Of a DNA stretch of 17,424 nucleotides, positions 14,101 to 17,424 are shown piece by piece. The number at the start of each line of letters is the position of its first letter. Position 1 is the stretch's first letter. Under the pieces are notes generated by a model that was given only the letters and a program-made list of their open reading frames with translations, made no database searches and was not told where the DNA came from. The stretch is from Burkholderiales bacterium (lineage in GTDB: Bacteria; Pseudomonadota; Gammaproteobacteria; Burkholderiales; Burkholderiaceae_C): positions 1-17,424 of the forward strand of contig JAGWTL010000020.1 of the NCBI GenBank assembly GCA_028869035.1, given 5' to 3'. A program made the position numbers and the translations under genes.

Positions 14101-17027
14101 AGCTCGGTCAGCAGTCGGCGCGACCATTCGTCGGCCTCGTTGAGGAAGACGTTGTACAAAGGAATGCCGATGCGCAGCGTCCCGATGACCTTGACCTGCT
14201 CGTCCGGCGTTTCGGCCGGGGTGGACGCCGGCAGTTCAAGCTCGAAGCCCTCAATCCCGGCGGCCTTTGTATCGGGCACACCCGGCAGATCATCGTGCAT
14301 GGAACCGGTCGCGGTATCGGCCCAGTTGTTCTGCAGCTCCGGCAGTTCAAGGGCCGGCAATTCGGTCGGCTCGGCCAGGCGCGTCGTCGCCCAGTCTTGG
14401 CTCGCGCCCTCTTTCAGCGGGGACAGATCTTCAGGACCGGCCAGACTGGTAGGCGCCCAGTCGAGGGACAAGCCGAGCTCGCCGTCCTGCCTGGCCGGAG
14501 GCTCGCTCACACGTGCAGGCGGCTGCGCGGCCTGGGGCACATTGGACAGGCTGCTGAAGTCGATGTCGCCGATCTCCCCAATCGGGTCGGCGACGGCTTG
14601 TTTGGCCGGCTTGCCAGGGGGCTTGGCATCGACCGACCCCATATCGAACATCCGGGTCGATTCGAAATCGACAGGGGGCGGCTCTTCGGTGAGCGGGGGC
14701 AGTTCAGGAACAGGAGGCGCAGCCACGGCAGGCGCAGCAACCGGCAGGTCCAGCGCAACGAACCTGCCATCCGTGCGCATGGCGTCGGCCGACTGGCGGA
14801 AGGGCGCGGCGCTCCAACCGGCATCCTTGCCGGTGGCGATGTCCTCGACCCATCGCCCCAGGCCTTGCAAGGCGGTATTGGAGAGTTGCAGCAATTCCGG
14901 ACGGGCCGGCTTCTGCTCGGCCAGCCAGCCGTTCATCATCTGTTCCATGGCCCAGGCGGCTTCGCCGAACTCGTTGCAGCCGACCATGCGCGAACTGCCC
15001 TTGAGGGTATGGAAGGCGCGGCGCAGCGTGGTCTGTTGCGACAGATCGGCAGGGTCCCCCAGAAGGGCCAGGACCGCATCCTGTCCGTTGTGCACCACTT
15101 CGCGGGCCTCGTCCAGGAAAATGTCGCGCAACTCGGCGCCATCATCATCGGCGGCGTCGGCAGCAACCGGGGCGGCTGAGGGCGCCGGCGCAGCGGGGCG
15201 GGCAAGCGGCACTGGGGCGGGTACAGGCGCGGTCGGGGCCTCGGGTGCCACGGCCGCCACTTCGCGCTCGCGGCCCATGAGGGGCTTGAATTCACCGAGG
15301 TCCTCGTCGTAGACAAAAAGCTTCTTGGCCAGGGCACGCTGGTAGCTCAGCATGTCGATCAGGAAACCCAGGGCGCCCAGGCTGTTGCCGAATTTCTCGA
15401 ACACACCGGTTCGCGCCGAGTCCTCGTCGATACTGTCGACCAGGAATTTCTCGACGGTATCGCGCATGCGCACGGTGGCCAGAGAGGCCTGGTCCAGCCC
15501 CAGCACCGAGAACACGCCGCGCATCTGCGCCAGCTGGTTGGGAACGTCGTTGAGCGGCGCCTTGTCCTTGGGGCTTCGGAAGAAGGTATCGAGCGACTTC
15601 TCGATCTCGGTCAGGCTGCTGCGCAGTTCCTCGACCACGCTGCCCATGGTCTGGCGGTCGCTGACACGGCGGTACAACTCCTCCATCCAGGGTTCGAGCG
15701 CCTCGGGCTGTCCGCCTGCGACCACATGGTCCAGGCGACGCGCCAGCCGGTCGCTGCGCTCCTTCATGCTGGCATCGGTCGGATCCATGTCCTCGTACGC
15801 GGCATCCAGGTAAAGGATGGAGGTCGCCACTTCCATGGCCACCGGCGTGCTCGGGGGTTCACCTGAGCGCACCGTGCCGTCCACGGCCTTGAGCAGGGCG
15901 CGTGCCAGTTCCTTGTTCTCTGGGTGCAGCTTGAGCAGCGACTCGCCCACCAGGGTGAACTGTTCGGACACCACCTTGAGGCGGTTGGTGTCACCGCCGG
16001 AGAGGGCCGACCAGGTTTCGGTGGCGGTGGCGATGCGCTTGCGCGCCTGCACCAGCACGGCCGGATCGAAGCGGCCGTACTGCGGCGTATCGTAGTTGAC
16101 CGGCTTGGTCTGGGTCAGGCCATAGGCCAGCCTGACAGCGTTCAACACCGGTGCGGCCTGCGCATCGGCGGGGACGGCCTGGGCGCAGAAGAACAGCAGG
16201 TCCTGGGCCAGCCGGTCCGAGACTCCGGCCGAACCCTTGGCCAAGCTGGTGTACTGCATGAGTACACGCGAGGCGGCGCGCTTGACGTAGACGTCGGAGG
16301 GGCACAGCTTGAGCGCCATGGCCTCGAAGTAGGCGGCGCAGATCTTCCAGAAAGAACGCACCTCCAACGCCTGCTGGCCTGCGGCCAGCCCCAGGCAGAT
16401 GTCGCGCAGGGCCTGGGACGAGGACACGCTGCCGGTCTTGACCACCTTGAGCACGGCCGAGTCCAGCTGGGAGCGCAGCCCCGCGTCGTAGCCCAGAGGC
16501 TGGGCTGCGGCTGGCGTATCGGCGTCGATCCAGCGCCAGGCATGGGCCCAGAGTTCGGCCGGGTGGACGCGCTCCTCGCCAACCAGCTCCAGGATGTCAC
16601 GGTATTGCGGGAACAGGGCCACGGCCGAAGCCGCCTTGCCGCGCAGCACGCTTTCCAGGTATTCGATCAGGGCAAAACTGGCGCGCTCGACCTTGGTCGC
16701 AGCGTCCTCGCTGCAGGACTCGGGACGCTCGACGAATTTCTGCGCGAGCGCCTCCATGGCGCGCAGCACCTTGGCCGGCTCGGGCAGGCCCACCATCTCC
16801 AGGGCGCCGACAGCCTGGTGCAATTGCTGGCGCGCGATGCGCAGCTGGCTGGCATCGAGCGACTCCAGGTCGGACCCGCGCGCCAACTCCGCATCGCGCA
16901 CGAAACGGCGGATGGCCTTGCTGGCGCCATCGAGCGACTTGCGCAACTCGTCCAGCACCCAGGCCAGAGGGCCCAGGTCGTTGACCGGCTGATCGTCGTT
17001 GCCGCTAGCGGCTGCGAGGGCTTGCAT
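11196..17027 (-). CDS. chpA: ChpA/PilL-type hybrid CheA histidine kinase for type IV pilus chemotaxis
   Basis: 1943 residues, cytoplasmic. ChpA-type kinases take signals from PilJ and steer type IV pilus twitching through PilG/PilH. Domain order: a degenerate Hpt-like N-terminus (LHQAVGALEMVGL, His70) and a second Hpt-like helix bundle with Ala500 at the phospho-site (QLAQMRGVFSVLG); Hpt at His673 (AFHTLKGSSRMVG); Hpt-like at His996 (AHSLGGSSATVG); Hpt at His1199 (LHTLKGSARLAG); dimerisation helices about 1325-1470; an ATPase domain with N-box HMLRNSVAHG (1511-1520), G1 DDGAGL (1555-1560), F-box and G2 GRGIGMD (1606-1612); a CheW-like domain about 1640-1785; and a receiver 1820-1940 with D1826/D1827, phospho-acceptor D1870, T1900 and K1922. 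Ala/Pro-rich linkers join them. ATG 17025-17027 has AGGAG ten bases upstream. It follows pilJ. Pseudomonas ChpA is longer (about 2,470 residues) with more phospho-sites. Confidence 0.94.
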   Translation of the reverse strand: MQALAAASGNDDQPVNDLGPLAWVLDELRKSLDGASKAIRRFVRDAELARGSDLESLDASQLRIARQQLHQAVGALEMVGLPEPAKVLRAMEALAQKFVERPESCSEDAATKVERASFALIEYLESVLRGKAASAVALFPQYRDILELVGEERVHPAELWAHAWRWIDADTPAAAQPLGYDAGLRSQLDSAVLKVVKTGSVSSSQALRDICLGLAAGQQALEVRSFWKICAAYFEAMALKLCPSDVYVKRAASRVLMQYTSLAKGSAGVSDRLAQDLLFFCAQAVPADAQAAPVLNAVRLAYGLTQTKPVNYDTPQYGRFDPAVLVQARKRIATATETWSALSGGDTNRLKVVSEQFTLVGESLLKLHPENKELARALLKAVDGTVRSGEPPSTPVAMEVATSILYLDAAYEDMDPTDASMKERSDRLARRLDHVVAGGQPEALEPWMEELYRRVSDRQTMGSVVEELRSSLTEIEKSLDTFFRSPKDKAPLNDVPNQLAQMRGVFSVLGLDQASLATVRMRDTVEKFLVDSIDEDSARTGVFEKFGNSLGALGFLIDMLSYQRALAKKLFVYDEDLGEFKPLMGREREVAAVAPEAPTAPVPAPVPLARPAAPAPSAAPVAADAADDDGAELRDIFLDEAREVVHNGQDAVLALLGDPADLSQQTTLRRAFHTLKGSSRMVGCNEFGEAAWAMEQMMNGWLAEQKPARPELLQLSNTALQGLGRWVEDIATGKDAGWSAAPFRQSADAMRTDGRFVALDLPVAAPAVAAPPVPELPPLTEEPPPVDFESTRMFDMGSVDAKPPGKPAKQAVADPIGEIGDIDFSSLSNVPQAAQPPARVSEPPARQDGELGLSLDWAPTSLAGPEDLSPLKEGASQDWATTRLAEPTELPALELPELQNNWADTATGSMHDDLPGVPDTKAAGIEGFELELPASTPAETPDEQVKVIGTLRIGIPLYNVFLNEADEWSRRLLTELNEWSLELHNPVPDSAIALAHSLGGSSATVGFSALSEIARALEQSMQHVQLHGQGLPEHAQVFVAAADDIRHLLHQFAAGFLKSPEPGLVEALNQILGTEFAQLDAMEPGSAQPALTVIEDPDLDLGDLSFDFSAPAPASPVAVSPPPAAVAPATPLPGAAKIVAVADDSDEDIDAVDVIDPDLFPIFEEEAAELMPQLASSLRQWSGRPDDGRARLDVLRVLHTLKGSARLAGAMRLGELTHRMESAIEQMGSDFIQAAQIDPMLARYDRVQEVFDELCRGHQEETPAAAPVAAAAPPLREVPKAVPPAAAPQPAAAPRPAPAVRPVMAPATPAKLPTPATRSSPGQTVRVRSQLLDRLVNQAGEVMITRSRLDARLGQLNGSLDELTANLDRLRTHLRDVELQAESQMQSRLAQAKDTAQGFDPLEFDRFTRVQELTRMMAESVNDVATVQRNLQQTITGTEDDLIAQGRQTRELQRDLLRTRMMEFEGISERLYGVVRQATKDSGKQVKLDITGGTMEIDRGVLDRMTPAFEHMLRNSVAHGIETAQQREAAGKPAAGAITISLHQEGNDVSVVFSDDGAGLDLPRIREKALSQGLVAPGQSLSDADAANMIFMPGFSTAASVTELAGRGIGMDVVRSEVQALGGRIETATTAGAGTSFKLVLPLTTAVTQVIMLRMGELSVGVPANLVEIVRRLSHVDLEQAYAQGSIDYGGETVPFFWSGALLQASARSYEHAGKTQPVVLLRSAGQRLAIHVDEVLGNQEVVVKNLGPQLSRLPGLAGMSVLASGAVVLIYNPVALATVFGEKAYELQQATTLAAQTPGEMRLQAAAQTVLPSAGGELPLVLVVDDSITVRRVTQRLLRREGYRVSMAADGLQALERLAEERPAVVLSDIEMPRMDGFDLARNIRADAKLRDLPIIMITSRIAEKHREHAKELGVNHYLGKPYGEDELLGLVKHYCTQAVPA
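14250..14465 (-). repeat. Trp-centred tandem repeat in the ChpA linker
   Basis: Residues about 856-925 of ChpA contain three imperfect units starting DWAPTSLA (856), DWATTRLAEP (878) and NWADTATG (901), 22-23 residues apart, each followed by an acidic Leu/Pro-rich stretch (PEDLSPL, PTELPAL, HDDLPGV). They lie between the Hpt sites at His673 and His996. Confidence 0.6.
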
Positions 17028-17060
17028 GGATACGTCGCTCCTGCGGGTGACGGGAGGTGA

Positions 17061-17424
17061 TCAGGAAATCTTGAAACGCGCCACCGACTGGCGCAGCTCT
17101 TCAGCCATGCGCGAGAGTTCACGCACCTGGGCCGCCGTGGCCCGCGTACCTTCACCGGTCTGTTCGGTCACTGCAAAGATGTGCTGGATGTTGTCCGCCA
17201 CCACGTTGGCCATGGCGGCTTCCTTCGAGGTGGAGTCGGAAATCTGCTCGATCAGTTCGGCCAGTCGACGTGACACGCGGTCAATCTCGGTCAGCGCGGT
17301 ACCGGCGTTGTCCGACAGTCGCGCTCCCTCGACCACACCCTGGGTGGAGCGCTCCATGGCGGCCACGGCGTCCTGCGTGTCGGTCTGAATCGCCTTCACC
17401 AGCGCCGAGATCTGGCGCGTGGCG
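17061..17424 (-). CDS. pilJ: PilJ, methyl-accepting chemotaxis receptor for type IV pili (C-terminal part only)
   Basis: Only the last ~120 residues are in the window; the frame is open to the right edge. The visible part is the C-terminal return helix of a receptor coiled coil, with heptad-like DRVSRRLAELIEQISDST, DNIQHIFAVTEQTGEGTRAT and QVRELSRMAEELRQSVARF, ending KIS-stop. The ending RMAEELRQSVARFKIS and the gene directly downstream (ChpA-type kinase, 33 bases on) point to PilJ, the sole receptor of the Pil-Chp system. The signalling tip that binds CheW/CheA, the membrane segments and the periplasmic sensor lie outside. A different MCP is possible but less likely in this position. Confidence 0.86.
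   Translation of the reverse strand, partial: ATRQISALVKAIQTDTQDAVAAMERSTQGVVEGARLSDNAGTALTEIDRVSRRLAELIEQISDSTSKEAAMANVVADNIQHIFAVTEQTGEGTRATAAQVRELSRMAEELRQSVARFKIS

Noticed and set aside
1..17424. CRISPR arrays, tRNA/rRNA genes, insertion sequences, phage or toxin-antitoxin genes
   Set aside because: Looked for and not seen; all coding space is taken by chromosomal metabolic, transport and motility genes.

Overview
The window looks like part of a GC-rich betaproteobacterial chromosome (Burkholderiales, most likely Comamonadaceae, the Hydrogenophaga/Rhodoferax/Acidovorax neighbourhood). This rests on strong G/C at third codon positions, the near-consensus look of PyrB for that family, the yqgE-ruvX-pyrR-pyrB-pyrX order, and interspersed GC-rich palindromes of a kind I associate with Comamonadaceae genomes. 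Genes are tightly packed. There is no gene-free stretch over 300 bases, and I see no tRNA, rRNA, CRISPR array, insertion sequence or phage gene.

Layout. (1) Positions 1-2076 hold a sulfide-oxidation module: the 3' part of flavocytochrome c sulfide dehydrogenase flavoprotein (fccB), an intrinsic terminator, a secreted DsrE-family protein, a bidirectional terminator, and a convergent ArsR-family regulator with three cysteines. (2) Positions 2135-4889 hold a divergent pair for an iron(III)-type ABC importer: a two-fold permease (fbpB-like, minus) and an ATPase (fbpC-like, plus). A 64-base AT-rich gap with a possible Fur box separates them, and no substrate-binding protein is present. (3) Positions 4893-9643 form a minus-strand operon read yqgE, ruvX, pyrR, pyrB, pyrX, plsC. 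It has two ATGA start/stop overlaps and joins conserved housekeeping genes to pyrimidine synthesis. PyrX is a dihydroorotase fold that has lost nearly all its metal ligands and is expected to be a structural partner of PyrB. (4) Position 9663 starts a CPD photolyase, divergent from yqgE with only 19 bases between the start codons. (5) Positions 11196-17424 (minus) hold the end of a type IV pilus chemotaxis operon: the C-terminus of the receptor PilJ and a complete 1943-residue ChpA/PilL-type hybrid CheA kinase with three histidine phosphotransfer sites, degenerate ones, and a C-terminal receiver.

The genes are mostly known families and I found no clearly new system. The most notable points are a repeat-like palindromic element that appears to have been absorbed into the PyrR N-terminus, a second similar element in the pyrB-pyrX gap, the unusual architecture of ChpA (a non-canonical HSLGGSS phosphotransfer motif, an Ala-for-His Hpt-like domain, a Trp-repeat linker), and the small periplasmic DsrE/ArsR pair attached to fccB.
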